Positions 33,902-42,223 of a stretch of 64,000 nucleotides of DNA are shown here, in pieces. Below the pieces are notes generated by a model that did not search any database, was not told the DNA's origin, and saw only the letters and a program-made list of their open reading frames with translations. The stretch spans positions 124,001 through 188,000 of the forward strand of contig NZ_MDAG01000057.1 of the NCBI RefSeq assembly GCF_002876705.1, in the 5' to 3' direction. The stretch is from Enterovibrio norvegicus_B. GTDB lineage: Bacteria > Pseudomonadota > Gammaproteobacteria > Enterobacterales > Vibrionaceae. Each line of letters starts with the position of its first letter. Position 1 is the stretch's first letter. Position numbers and translations under genes: made by a program.

Positions 33902-35755
33902 TCACACGCCGCGGCGTTGATGCTTACGGCCTTCTTCCCATTGGTCTCGGGCGTTGGCAATGCTTTCGTTATCGGTCACTTCTGACAAGCCCACTTCCCA
34001 CCATGCATCACAGGAAGACCACACGGTGTCATCAATGTCGGTGACGATGACGTAGGTTTTGTCTGACGCTTTCGCGCGTTCGAACGCCGCTTCAAAATCG
34101 CTGAGATGTTCGACTTTCTCTGCATTTGCTCCTAAACCGCGAGCATGGCTGACGAAATCGACGCGCGGTAATTCGTAATCACGTTCCGTGGTGCAATCTT
34201 CAAGTTGGTTGTTGAATGCGGTGTTGCCCGTGTTGGTTTGAAGTTTGCGAATCACCGCAAAACCACCGTTGTCGCACACCAACACAATCATTTTGTGGCC
34301 TGTAAGCACAGAGCTGTAAATGTCAGAGTTCATCATTAAGTACGAGCCGTCACCGACTAACACGATGGACTCATGGTCTGGGCGTGCGATTTTATTGCCC
34401 CAGCCAGCCGCGATTTCGTAGCCCATGCACGAGAAGCCAAATTCGACATCCAGAGAATACGGGTAGGTTGCTTGCCAGTTCATGTTGAGTTCGGCAGGCA
34501 ATCCTCCTGCGGCTGTGATTACGCGGTCTCCTTCGTTAACAAGGCTGTTCACCTTGCCGATGATTTGCGCGTAAGAAGGCAGCGCTGTGTCGCTTGCAGC
34601 AGTGCGTTGCTCAACCACACCACGCCATTGCGAGGTTTCCGCTGCGGCTTTGTCTACCCACGCGTTTTGCGTTTGCCAGTTTCCTAAGCGTTCGCTGAGC
34701 GGCACGATCGCGGCTTTTGCATCGGAAATGATGGATTGCGCCATATGTTTTGTAGCGTCAAAGCGCCCTGCATTGATGCTGATGAGCTTCATGTCGGGGT
34801 CGCGGAAGACGGTCCAAGAACCCGTCGTGAAATCTTGAAGGCGTGTACCGATGGCAATCACGACATCAGCGTCTTCGCACATGTGATTGGCACTGTTTGA
34901 GCCTGTTGTACCGATAGGGCCACAGTTAAGCGGGTGATCTGCACTGAGCAAGGTACGACCCGCAATGGTTTCCACCACCGGGATTTGGTGTTTTTCCGCA
35001 AACTGAATCAAGGCATTTCGTGCGCCGGAATAGGCTACGCCACCACCTGCGATGATCAGCGGGCGCTTCGCTTTCTTGATGGCCTCTGCGGCTAAATCCA
35101 ATTCAATGGGTTCAGGCTGAGGACGGCGAATGCGATGCACTTTGGGTGCAAAGAAACTTTCAGGGAAGTCCCATGCTTGGCCTTGTACATCTTGGGGCAG
35201 GGCAATCATCGCAGGGCCACAATCCGCAGGGTCAAGCATGGTAGCAATGGCTTGCGGGAGTGCGACGGTGAGCTGCGAAGGGGCATTGATACGATCCCAA
35301 AAGCGCGTCACGGTTTTAAACGCGTCATTCACGGTGAGTGACGGGTTCGCGAAATGCTCGGTTTGTTGAAGCACGGGATCGGGCAAGCGTGATTGAAACG
35401 TATCACCAGCGAGGAGTAAAAGTGGCAATCGGTTGGTATGCGCAACCCCTGCTGCGGTGATCATATTGGTTGCCCCTGGGCCCACAGACGAGGTGGCAAT
35501 ACCAATGCGACGACGCTGGTTTGCACGGGCATACGCCACGGCAGCAAGCGCCATGGATTGTTCATTTTGTCCGCGCCATGTTGGAAAAACTGATTGATTT
35601 TCAAAGAGCTGTTGACCTAGACATGTCACGTTACCGTGGCCGAATATGGCAAAAGCACACCCAAATAACGATTCAACTTTCCCATCAATTTCAATCTGTT
35701 GTGCAGCTAAGTAACGCACAAGAGCTTGTGCAGTAGTGAGTCTTATTGTTGTCAT
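33902..35755 (-). CDS. iolD: 3D-(3,5/4)-trihydroxycyclohexane-1,2-dione hydrolase
   Basis: ThDP-dependent ring-opening enzyme of inositol catabolism. The 617-residue protein has the N-terminal pyrimidine-binding domain with conserved Glu region (FGHGNVTCLG, QNEQSMALAA), the central domain, and the C-terminal ThDP motif GDGSYLMMNSDIYSSVL...VCDN near residues 480-510. First gene of the minus-strand operon. A LacI-type operator overlaps its predicted promoter about 50 bases upstream. AGGAG lies nine bases before the ATG. Confidence 0.93.
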   Translation of the reverse strand: MTTIRLTTAQALVRYLAAQQIEIDGKVESLFGCAFAIFGHGNVTCLGQQLFENQSVFPTWRGQNEQSMALAAVAYARANQRRRIGIATSSVGPGATNMITAAGVAHTNRLPLLLLAGDTFQSRLPDPVLQQTEHFANPSLTVNDAFKTVTRFWDRINAPSQLTVALPQAIATMLDPADCGPAMIALPQDVQGQAWDFPESFFAPKVHRIRRPQPEPIELDLAAEAIKKAKRPLIIAGGGVAYSGARNALIQFAEKHQIPVVETIAGRTLLSADHPLNCGPIGTTGSNSANHMCEDADVVIAIGTRLQDFTTGSWTVFRDPDMKLISINAGRFDATKHMAQSIISDAKAAIVPLSERLGNWQTQNAWVDKAAAETSQWRGVVEQRTAASDTALPSYAQIIGKVNSLVNEGDRVITAAGGLPAELNMNWQATYPYSLDVEFGFSCMGYEIAAGWGNKIARPDHESIVLVGDGSYLMMNSDIYSSVLTGHKMIVLVCDNGGFAVIRKLQTNTGNTAFNNQLEDCTTERDYELPRVDFVSHARGLGANAEKVEHLSDFEAAFERAKASDKTYVIVTDIDDTVWSSCDAWWEVGLSEVTDNESIANARDQWEEGRKHQRRGV

Positions 35756-35788
35756 CCTTGGAATCTCCTAACGTTCCCTTCTGATGAA

Positions 35789-35818
35789 ATAGTAGTCATT
35801 ATTTGAAAATGTTTTCAA
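35789..35818 (-). promoter_or_regulatory. iolD promoter with LacI-type operator
   Basis: TTGAAAATGTTTTCAA (35803-35818, palindromic apart from the central TG) overlaps a possible minus-strand promoter: TTGAAA at 35813-35818, 18-base spacer, TACTAT at 35789-35794. The same palindrome, read on the other strand, occurs at 55645-55660 in front of iolB. The LacI-family gene at 40520 is the obvious candidate to bind it. Confidence 0.82.
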
Positions 35819-36101
35819 AACTAAAAAAGGTAAAAATCAGAGATAGCGCCCAATTTTCATTCTATAAGGGCATCCGGTCGAACATTCCTCAGTTGTGAGA
35901 CGCGAGTTACGTTGACAAAATGAAATCATTACCATAATTGTTTAAAAGATGTTAACGAGACTTTAAACATTTTGTGTTGGCAACGACGTTCAGGTTTACA
36001 GGGATGAAGACTTGAGCAGACGATCTGACGAAAAGTTTAAAACAGATACGCCCGCACACTCACCAACACAGCGTTGGTAAAGATGCAAAGGAGGCAACGG
36101 A
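35819..36101 (+). promoter_or_regulatory. Promoter region and leader of the iolE-transporter operon
   Basis: The divergent intergenic region has TTGACA at 35912-35917 with CATAAT 15 bases later (short spacing). It also holds ATGAAAT within this possible promoter, and an inverted repeat GTTTAAA (35940-35946)/TTTAAAC (35962-35968) around a GTTAAC. The strong ribosome site AAAGGAGG lies seven bases before the TTG start of iolE. No second copy of the perfect LacI operator is visible here. Confidence 0.4.
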
Positions 36102-36995
36102 TTGGAACTTAAAATTGCTAATGCACCATGTTCTTGGGGAATTGAGTTTGCAGACAACCCTGCAAACCCAACATGGCAAACGGTGCTAGATGAAATTTCC
36201 GGCGCAGGGTATGGCGCAACTGAGCTAGGCCCGTTGGGTTACTTACCCACTGAGCCGAGCACATTGCAAAGTGCACTTGCTTCACGCGAACTCGGTTTAG
36301 TCGCAGGCACGCTGTTTGTGCACCTTCATAAACCTGAAGCGCGTGATGCCATTTACGAAACGACACACAAAACCTGTGAAATCTTGAAGCAGCAAGGCGC
36401 GTCATACCTCGTTGTTATCGACCATGTGTCATCACCGCGTACTGACCAAGCAGGTCAAGTGGACACCGCAACGCGTCTGACTGATGAACAATGGGATGCG
36501 ATGATGGACACCCTGCGGGGTGTCGGAAAAATTTGTGCGGAATATGGCATCACACCGACTTTGCATGCCCATGCGGGAACCTATATCGAGTATCGCGATG
36601 AGCTGGATAAGGCGATGCGAGATCTTCCGCCTGAGTTGATGTCGTTGTGCGTTGACACTGGCCATTGTGTGTACGCGGGCATGGACCCTTGTGATGTGCT
36701 GCGTACCTACAAAGACCGTGTTAAATACCTTCACTTCAAAGACATCAATGCCGAGGTGCATGCGCAATCTATTGCGAAAGATACCGATTTTTACACCGCC
36801 ATTGGCAACAACATCTTTTGCCCGCTTGGGCAAGGGTGCGTGGATTTTGCCGCTGTGCGTCAAACACTGCATGAGATCGATTTCAAAGGTTGGGTCACGG
36901 TCGAGCAAGACACCGATCCAGCAGCGAAAAGCGATGCCAAAACCGATGCAGAAAAAAGCCGCGCCTTTATCGAAAAGGCGGTGTTAGCAAGTTAA
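36102..36995 (+). CDS. iolE: Myo-inosose-2 dehydratase
   Basis: Dehydrates 2-keto-myo-inositol to the diketone used by IolD. The 297-residue TIM-barrel protein starts MELKIANAPCSWGIEFADNP, the usual IolE opening, has YGATELGPLGYLP, HAHAGTYIEY, LCVDTGHCVYAGMDP and KYLHFKDI with metal ligands, and GWVTVEQDTDP. The start is TTG; AAAGGAGG at seven bases and the family N-terminus support it. First gene of the plus-strand operon with the ABC transporter. Confidence 0.92.
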   Translation: MELKIANAPCSWGIEFADNPANPTWQTVLDEISGAGYGATELGPLGYLPTEPSTLQSALASRELGLVAGTLFVHLHKPEARDAIYETTHKTCEILKQQGASYLVVIDHVSSPRTDQAGQVDTATRLTDEQWDAMMDTLRGVGKICAEYGITPTLHAHAGTYIEYRDELDKAMRDLPPELMSLCVDTGHCVYAGMDPCDVLRTYKDRVKYLHFKDINAEVHAQSIAKDTDFYTAIGNNIFCPLGQGCVDFAAVRQTLHEIDFKGWVTVEQDTDPAAKSDAKTDAEKSRAFIEKAVLAS

Positions 36996-37101
36996 TTGAC
37001 AGTAGGTTGTGCGCTAAAGGTTTATGCGCACAACCACTGATCGTGTTCGACAATATTGGGAGCAGGGCAACGAATTGCCCTAAAAAGGATTGGAGGCAAG
37101 T

Positions 37102-38238
37102 ATGTCGGTAAAAGAAGCCGCATCAGAAACGGATACTCAACCAGCAGGTGGAGCAAGTGATGAACGCGTTCGTAAGGTTTCCTTTGTAAGCGGGCTGTTA
37201 TCTCGACCAGAGTTGGGTTCGGTATCAGGCGCAATTTTAGTTTTCGTATTCTTCGCACTGGTTGCGTGGGATTCTGGCATGTTCAATGCCGACGGCATCA
37301 TGAACTGGACAACGGTATCAGCTCAGCTTGGCATTATCGCTGTGGGTGCATGTCTGTTGATGATTGCTGGTGAGTTTGATCTTTCCATCGGTTCGATGAT
37401 TGGTTTCGCCGGCATGATGATAGCGATTCCAGCCGTGTTCTGGGGATGGCCAGCATGGGCTGCGATCCTCTTTGCGTTTGCAGGGGCAATGGCGGTCGGA
37501 TTCTTGAATGGCTATATCGTGGTGAAGACGGGGCTTCCTTCCTTTATCGTTTCGCTCGCTTTCCTCTTCATTCTTCGCGGTTTGACCATTGCACTGTCAA
37601 TCATGCTGACCAACAAAACCATCCTTTCAGGCGTGGGTGATGTGGCTGAAGGTGATTGGTTGGCGTCCATGTTTGGGGGTGAAATCGGAACGGGATTATT
37701 CACCTGGCTCGGTAATGCTGGCTGGCTTGAAACCTATTCTGATGGCACGCCTGTGGTCACCGGTATTCCAATGGTGGTGGTGTGGTGGTTCTTGTTAACG
37801 GCAGTGTGTTCATTTGTGTTGCTTCGTACGCGCTTCGGTAACTGGATTTTCGCTTCTGGCGGTGATGCTAACGCGGCGAAAAACGTGGGTGTACCCACGG
37901 ATCGCGTGAAGATCATGCTGTTCATGTTCACTGCATTTTGCGCCACGGTATTTGCGGCTTGTCAGGTGTTCGAATTTGGTTCAGCGGCGGCAGATAGGGG
38001 CTTGCTGAAAGAGTTTGAGGCCATTATTGCCGCGGTCATCGGTGGGGCGCTACTCACGGGTGGCTATGGCTCCGTGATTGGTGCTTTCTTCGGTGCGCTG
38101 ATTTTTGGTGTGGTGCAAATGGGCATCTTCTTTACGGGAGTGGATTCAGATTGGTTCCGCGTTTTCCTCGGCGTGATGCTTTTGATTGCGGTGTTGTTCA
38201 ACAACTTCATTCGCAAGAAAGTCACGAGCGCGCGATAG
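37102..38238 (+). CDS. ABC transporter permease, sugar/inositol type
   Basis: A 378-residue inner-membrane permease of the RbsC-like (BPD_transp_2) family with about nine or ten hydrophobic segments. It carries the family motif GEFDLSIGSMIGFAG near residue 95 and IIAAVIGGALLTGGYGSVIGAFFGALIF near the end. I start at MSVKEAAS, five bases after GGAGG, rather than an in-frame TTG four codons earlier. It lies between iolE and the ATPase gene, so myo-inositol is the expected substrate. Confidence 0.88.
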   Translation: MSVKEAASETDTQPAGGASDERVRKVSFVSGLLSRPELGSVSGAILVFVFFALVAWDSGMFNADGIMNWTTVSAQLGIIAVGACLLMIAGEFDLSIGSMIGFAGMMIAIPAVFWGWPAWAAILFAFAGAMAVGFLNGYIVVKTGLPSFIVSLAFLFILRGLTIALSIMLTNKTILSGVGDVAEGDWLASMFGGEIGTGLFTWLGNAGWLETYSDGTPVVTGIPMVVVWWFLLTAVCSFVLLRTRFGNWIFASGGDANAAKNVGVPTDRVKIMLFMFTAFCATVFAACQVFEFGSAAADRGLLKEFEAIIAAVIGGALLTGGYGSVIGAFFGALIFGVVQMGIFFTGVDSDWFRVFLGVMLLIAVLFNNFIRKKVTSAR

Positions 38239-38293
38239 CAAGGTGTGAACACACCTTACTGTTGAACTGAAAACGGATTTTAGGAGAAACACA

Positions 38294-39097
38294 ATGTCTG
38301 AATACATCCTCGAATTAAAAAAAGTCAGCCGCTACTTTGGCTCTGTTATCGCGCTGAAAGACATCGATATGGAAGTCAAAATGGGCGAAGTGCATTGCTT
38401 GCTCGGTGATAACGGTGCAGGTAAATCCACGCTGATTAAAACTTTGGCCGGTGTGCATACGCCATCGGAAGGTGAGTTCCTGATGAACGGCGAACGGGTG
38501 ACGTTTAAATCACCCCGTGATGCACTAGATGCAGGTATCGCAACGGTTTATCAAGATCTGGCGCTTGTGCCTTTGATGAGCGTGACGCGCAATTTCTTTA
38601 TGGGGCGAGAGTTGACCAAGCGCATTGGGCCTTTTGAAGTGTTCGATACGGCACGTGCTAATGAAATTGCGAAAGCGGGCATGAAAGACATGGGGATCGA
38701 TGTGCGAGACCCAGAACACCCAATCGGCACTATGTCAGGTGGTGAACGCCAATGTTTGGCGATTGCCCGTGCGATTCACTTCGGTGCAAAAGTGCTGATT
38801 TTGGATGAGCCAACCGCGGCACTCGGTGTGAAGCAATCCGCGAACGTATTGAAGGTGATTGCGAGGGCGCGAGGCAAAGGGCTTGCGGTCATTTTGATCA
38901 CGCACAACGTCCACCATGCATTCCCGATTGCAGACCGTTTTACTTTGTTAAACCGCGGTAAGAGCCTGGGCACTTGGATGAAGAAAGACGTCACACGCGA
39001 GCAAATTCTAGAAATGATGTCCGGCGGACAAGAGCTAGAAACACTCGAAGCAGAATTAGCAGAATTCGAACGCGCAGACACTGCCGAGGCGAATTAA
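38294..39097 (+). CDS. ABC transporter ATP-binding protein, sugar/inositol type
   Basis: A 267-residue single-domain ATPase. Walker A GDNGAGKSTLIK near residue 36, signature MSGGERQCLAIARAI near residue 147, Walker B VLILDEPTAAL near residue 168, switch His in LITHN. RbsA-type sugar ATPases usually have two ATPase halves, so this is the one-domain variant that dimerises, as in FrcA-like systems. It partners the permease and binding protein around it. Confidence 0.9.
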   Translation: MSEYILELKKVSRYFGSVIALKDIDMEVKMGEVHCLLGDNGAGKSTLIKTLAGVHTPSEGEFLMNGERVTFKSPRDALDAGIATVYQDLALVPLMSVTRNFFMGRELTKRIGPFEVFDTARANEIAKAGMKDMGIDVRDPEHPIGTMSGGERQCLAIARAIHFGAKVLILDEPTAALGVKQSANVLKVIARARGKGLAVILITHNVHHAFPIADRFTLLNRGKSLGTWMKKDVTREQILEMMSGGQELETLEAELAEFERADTAEAN

Positions 39098-39228
39098 GCT
39101 TTTAACCAAGCAATAAATGAGTAAGAAAAGGGCAGCGATGTTGCCCGACCAAAACGCCATGGCTAAGCGGACAAAAGGAAAGACCCGTTCCTTAGCCATG
39201 ACACAATAAGTAGATTGGAGAACACTGG

Positions 39229-40197
39229 ATGAATACCCTACTTAGATCTGTAGCAAAGAGAGCATCTGTACTTGTTTTGGCCTTGGCTGCCAGCATGGGT
39301 GCAATGCTTCCGAGCACCGCATTTGCAGAAGGCGAGCGTTTCGTTATGATCAGCCACGCGCCTGATTCAGACTCATGGTGGAACACCATTAAAACCGCGA
39401 TCAACCAAGCGGGTGAACAGCTAGATGTAAAAGTGGAATACCGTAACCCACCATCAGGTGACTTGGCGGATATGGCACGTATCATCGAGCAAGCTGTGGC
39501 ATCGAACCCACAGGGAATCATCACCACCATCGCGGATTATGAAGTGTTGAAAGGCCCACTTGAGAAAGCGCGTAAGAAAGGCATTCCAATTGTTACCATG
39601 AACTCTGGCACGCATCAGCAAAGTGAAGACTTGGGGGCTATCCTCCACGTGGGTCAACCAGAATACGATGCGGGCTTTGGTGCGGGTAAACGTGCGAAGA
39701 AAGACGGCGTGAAATCATTTGTTTGTGTAAACCACTACATCACAAACCCAGCTTCTGTAGAGCGCTGTCAGGGCTTCGCGGACGCATTAGGTGTTGAGTT
39801 GGGCAGCCAAATGATCGATGTTGGTCAGGATCCAACGGGTATTGAGAAAAAAGTACAGGCTTACCTCCGTTCAAATCCAGATACGGGTGCGGTTCTGACT
39901 CTCGGCCCAACGTCTGCACACCCAACACTGCGTGCGCTTGAGAAAACACGTCAATTAGGCAAAGTCTACTTCGGTACGTTTGACCTTAGCGGCGAAATCG
40001 CGCAAGCAATCAAAGATGGCAACATCCAATGGGGTATTGACCAACAGCCGTTCTTGCAAGGTTATGTGCCAGTGATGGTACTGACTATGTACAACCGCTA
40101 TGGCATTGCACCGTCAAACAACATCAACTCTGGCCCTGGTTTCGTAACGAAAGAAAACGTTGCACAGGTTGAAGAATTGGCGGGTGAGTACCGTTAA
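39229..40197 (+). CDS. Periplasmic sugar/inositol-binding protein
   Basis: A 322-residue type I periplasmic binding protein of the RbsB-like family. The signal peptide covers residues 1-33 and ends LPSTAFA before EGERFVMISHAPDSDSWW. Conserved features are DLADMARIIEQAVASNPQGIITTI, GIPIVTMNSG and a hinge region near GTFDLSG. It is the last gene of the iolE-transporter operon, after the ATPase, and is expected to bring myo-inositol to the permease. Confidence 0.9.
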   Translation: MNTLLRSVAKRASVLVLALAASMGAMLPSTAFAEGERFVMISHAPDSDSWWNTIKTAINQAGEQLDVKVEYRNPPSGDLADMARIIEQAVASNPQGIITTIADYEVLKGPLEKARKKGIPIVTMNSGTHQQSEDLGAILHVGQPEYDAGFGAGKRAKKDGVKSFVCVNHYITNPASVERCQGFADALGVELGSQMIDVGQDPTGIEKKVQAYLRSNPDTGAVLTLGPTSAHPTLRALEKTRQLGKVYFGTFDLSGEIAQAIKDGNIQWGIDQQPFLQGYVPVMVLTMYNRYGIAPSNNINSGPGFVTKENVAQVEELAGEYR

Positions 40198-40519
40198 TTT
40201 TAGCGACGAGTGAAAGACACGGTCGGTTGTCGCTTTTTGATAAGCGACCGTTTCTTTTGTCGGTATGCTTGTTTGAACCCACAGCGAAGGAAGGGGCTTG
40301 CTCGGTTCCTTCGCTGCATCCCTTGCTGTGATTGGTCTGTTTGAATAACAGGAAATGCTCAATTACACGTCACAAATAACAACTTAACTCAGGGATTGAC
40401 GCCCTCTGACAGTATCTAGCTGAAATCAATTTCATTATCATTGCCTAAAGACTGCACGACGCAGTATGAACAGATGAAATGGAACATCGTTATCGAAAGG
40501 AATATCGGCAGGAAGGTAT
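40198..40519 (+). promoter_or_regulatory. Region upstream of the LacI-family gene, with operator-like palindrome
   Basis: CTGAAATCAATTTCAT (40420-40435) matches the iol operator at 12 of 16 positions and keeps the central CA, so the regulator may control its own gene. Downstream of the binding-protein gene, inverted AAGGAAGGGG/GTTCCTTCG-like elements around 40285-40313 may form a weak hairpin. No clear -35/-10 pair could be fixed. Confidence 0.45.
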
Positions 40520-41578
40520 ATGACAGTCAGTAAAGAAAAGAGAGACAATCAATCACCTTCATTTCCACCGAAGAAAAAGCCAAAAGTCACTGTTGTTGAA
40601 GTTGCCGAAGCGGCCGGTGTTTCTGTCTCTGCGGTCTCTCGCGCGTTTAACCCTGACGCCAGCATTTCTCGCCCTTTGCGTGAGAAAGTGTTTAAGGCGG
40701 CAGCGGCACTGAATTACAAACCTAACCGACTAGCACGAGGTATAAAGTCTCGCTCGAGTTTGGTTGGCATATTGATGACAGACTTTAATAACCCTTTTTA
40801 TCTGCCTATTTTGTCGCGCTTTACCTCTGAAATTCAAAACAGGAGCTGCCATAGCCTCTTGATCCATGTTGATGGCGATATGGACATTCAAGAAGCTGTT
40901 GAGCTGGTCATGGAATACAACGTTGATGGTTTGATCATTACGTCTGCGAGCCTTCCAAAAGAGCTGGTTGATGCGTGCCGTTCACAGAACACTCCGGCGG
41001 TTATTTTCGGCCGAGATTCCAGTGAAAACAGTGTCACGGTTGTAAGCTGTGACAATGTCTTGGCAGGCAACATGGCGGCAGACATGTTATTAGATGCGGG
41101 TTATACCAAACCAGCGTTTGTTGCGGGTCCTGTTGGCACATCCGCCACCATCGATCGCCAACGCGGTTTCATCAGTCGCTTGATGGAGCGAGGCTGCAAT
41201 CAATGGCAAGTTATTGAAGGGGGTGAGTTCAGCTACGACGCTGGGTATGACGCTACGCTTCGTATGTTTAAGAGTGTAGAACGTCCAGATGCCTTGTTCT
41301 ACGCCGATGACATCATGGCGTGTGGTGGTATGGACGCACTGCGTTATGACTTGGGATTGCGCGTGCCTGAAGACGTGGGTGTGATGGGTGTGGATGATAT
41401 TCGTTTGGCAAACAGTCGTTCCTATGACCTATCGACTATTCGTCAACCAAACGAAGAAATGATCCAACGTACAATAGATGCGTTGTTTGAACATATTTCT
41501 GATCCGCATTTACCACCGCAATCTATTACTCTGCCGTGTGAACCGGTTGAGCGAGGCTCAACGAAGAAGAGCAAGTAA
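40520..41578 (+). CDS. LacI-family regulator, probable repressor of inositol genes
   Basis: A 352-residue regulator. After a basic N-terminal extension of about 22 residues comes the LacI helix-turn-helix (VTVVEVAEAAGVSVSAVSRAFN, then LNYKPNRLARGI hinge helix), followed by a periplasmic-binding-protein-like sensor domain (VGILMTDFNNPFYLPIL, GVMGVDDIRLANS). Placement after the inositol transporter and the palindromes at 35803, 55645 and 40420 point to control of inositol catabolism. The ligand is not known. Many other bacteria use RpiR- or DeoR-type IolR instead. Confidence 0.88.
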   Translation: MTVSKEKRDNQSPSFPPKKKPKVTVVEVAEAAGVSVSAVSRAFNPDASISRPLREKVFKAAAALNYKPNRLARGIKSRSSLVGILMTDFNNPFYLPILSRFTSEIQNRSCHSLLIHVDGDMDIQEAVELVMEYNVDGLIITSASLPKELVDACRSQNTPAVIFGRDSSENSVTVVSCDNVLAGNMAADMLLDAGYTKPAFVAGPVGTSATIDRQRGFISRLMERGCNQWQVIEGGEFSYDAGYDATLRMFKSVERPDALFYADDIMACGGMDALRYDLGLRVPEDVGVMGVDDIRLANSRSYDLSTIRQPNEEMIQRTIDALFEHISDPHLPPQSITLPCEPVERGSTKKSK

Positions 41579-41629
41579 GCGACAATACTGGTAGCATACG
41601 CCCCGGTTTTTCTCTTAATTACGCTTTAT

Positions 41630-42133
41630 ATGAATCCGACTTTACGCTATCTAAATGGTTACCCCGAGCACCTGACTTCGCAAGTAGAGCAGCTTGTTGA
41701 GAAAGGGACGCTCGGCGCGTGGCTTAAACAACGTTACCCGCATAACCACAACATAACGTCTGAGAAGGCGCTGTATGATTATGTGGTTGGCATAAAAAAC
41801 CAATACTTGAAAAAGTCTTCACCGCTGAGCAAAGTTGCTTACGACGGTAAGATCCATGTGGTGAATAATGCTCTAGGGTTACACAGCTTTGTGTCGCGGG
41901 TGCACGGTGGCAAGTTAAAGGCGAAGAACGAAATACGTATTGCCTCCATGTTTAAAGATGCGCCAGAGGCTTTCTTGCGGATGTTGGTTGTGCATGAGCT
42001 CGCGCACCTCAAAGAGAAAGAACACAACAAGGCGTTTTATCAGCTTTGTTGTCATATGGAGCCGGATTACCATCAATTCGAATTTGATGCGCGCTTGTAC
42101 TTGATCCACTTGGAAAGTGAGAAGCAAAAATAG
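41630..42133 (+). CDS. YgjP-like M48-type metal-dependent hydrolase
   Basis: A 167-residue protein with the zinc-binding motif HELAHLKEKEHNKAFYQL near residue 123, where HExxH is followed by a third His. This is the DUF45/YgjP pattern; E. coli YgjP is reported as a UTP pyrophosphatase. Overall similarity to YgjP is suggested, not proven, from the motif and size. It starts 51 bases after the LacI gene and ends before a strong terminator. Confidence 0.75.
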   Translation: MNPTLRYLNGYPEHLTSQVEQLVEKGTLGAWLKQRYPHNHNITSEKALYDYVVGIKNQYLKKSSPLSKVAYDGKIHVVNNALGLHSFVSRVHGGKLKAKNEIRIASMFKDAPEAFLRMLVVHELAHLKEKEHNKAFYQLCCHMEPDYHQFEFDARLYLIHLESEKQK

Positions 42134-42177
42134 CGATTCACTAAAGAGTACAAAGCAGATAGCAGAAAGAACAAAGA

Positions 42178-42206
42178 AAAAACGCGCCTTATTGGGCGCG
42201 TTTTTG
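42178..42206. terminator. Terminator between the YgjP-like gene and the chemoreceptor gene
   Basis: AAAAACGCGCC-TTATT-GGGCGCGTTTTT, able to act for both convergent genes. Confidence 0.92.
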
Positions 42207-42223
42207 TTTGTTAAAACCTGCGA

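Noticed and set aside
35892..35908. CRP-like half-site TTGTGA upstream of iolE
   Set aside because: Only one half-site fits; the other half (AGTTA) does not match TCACA.
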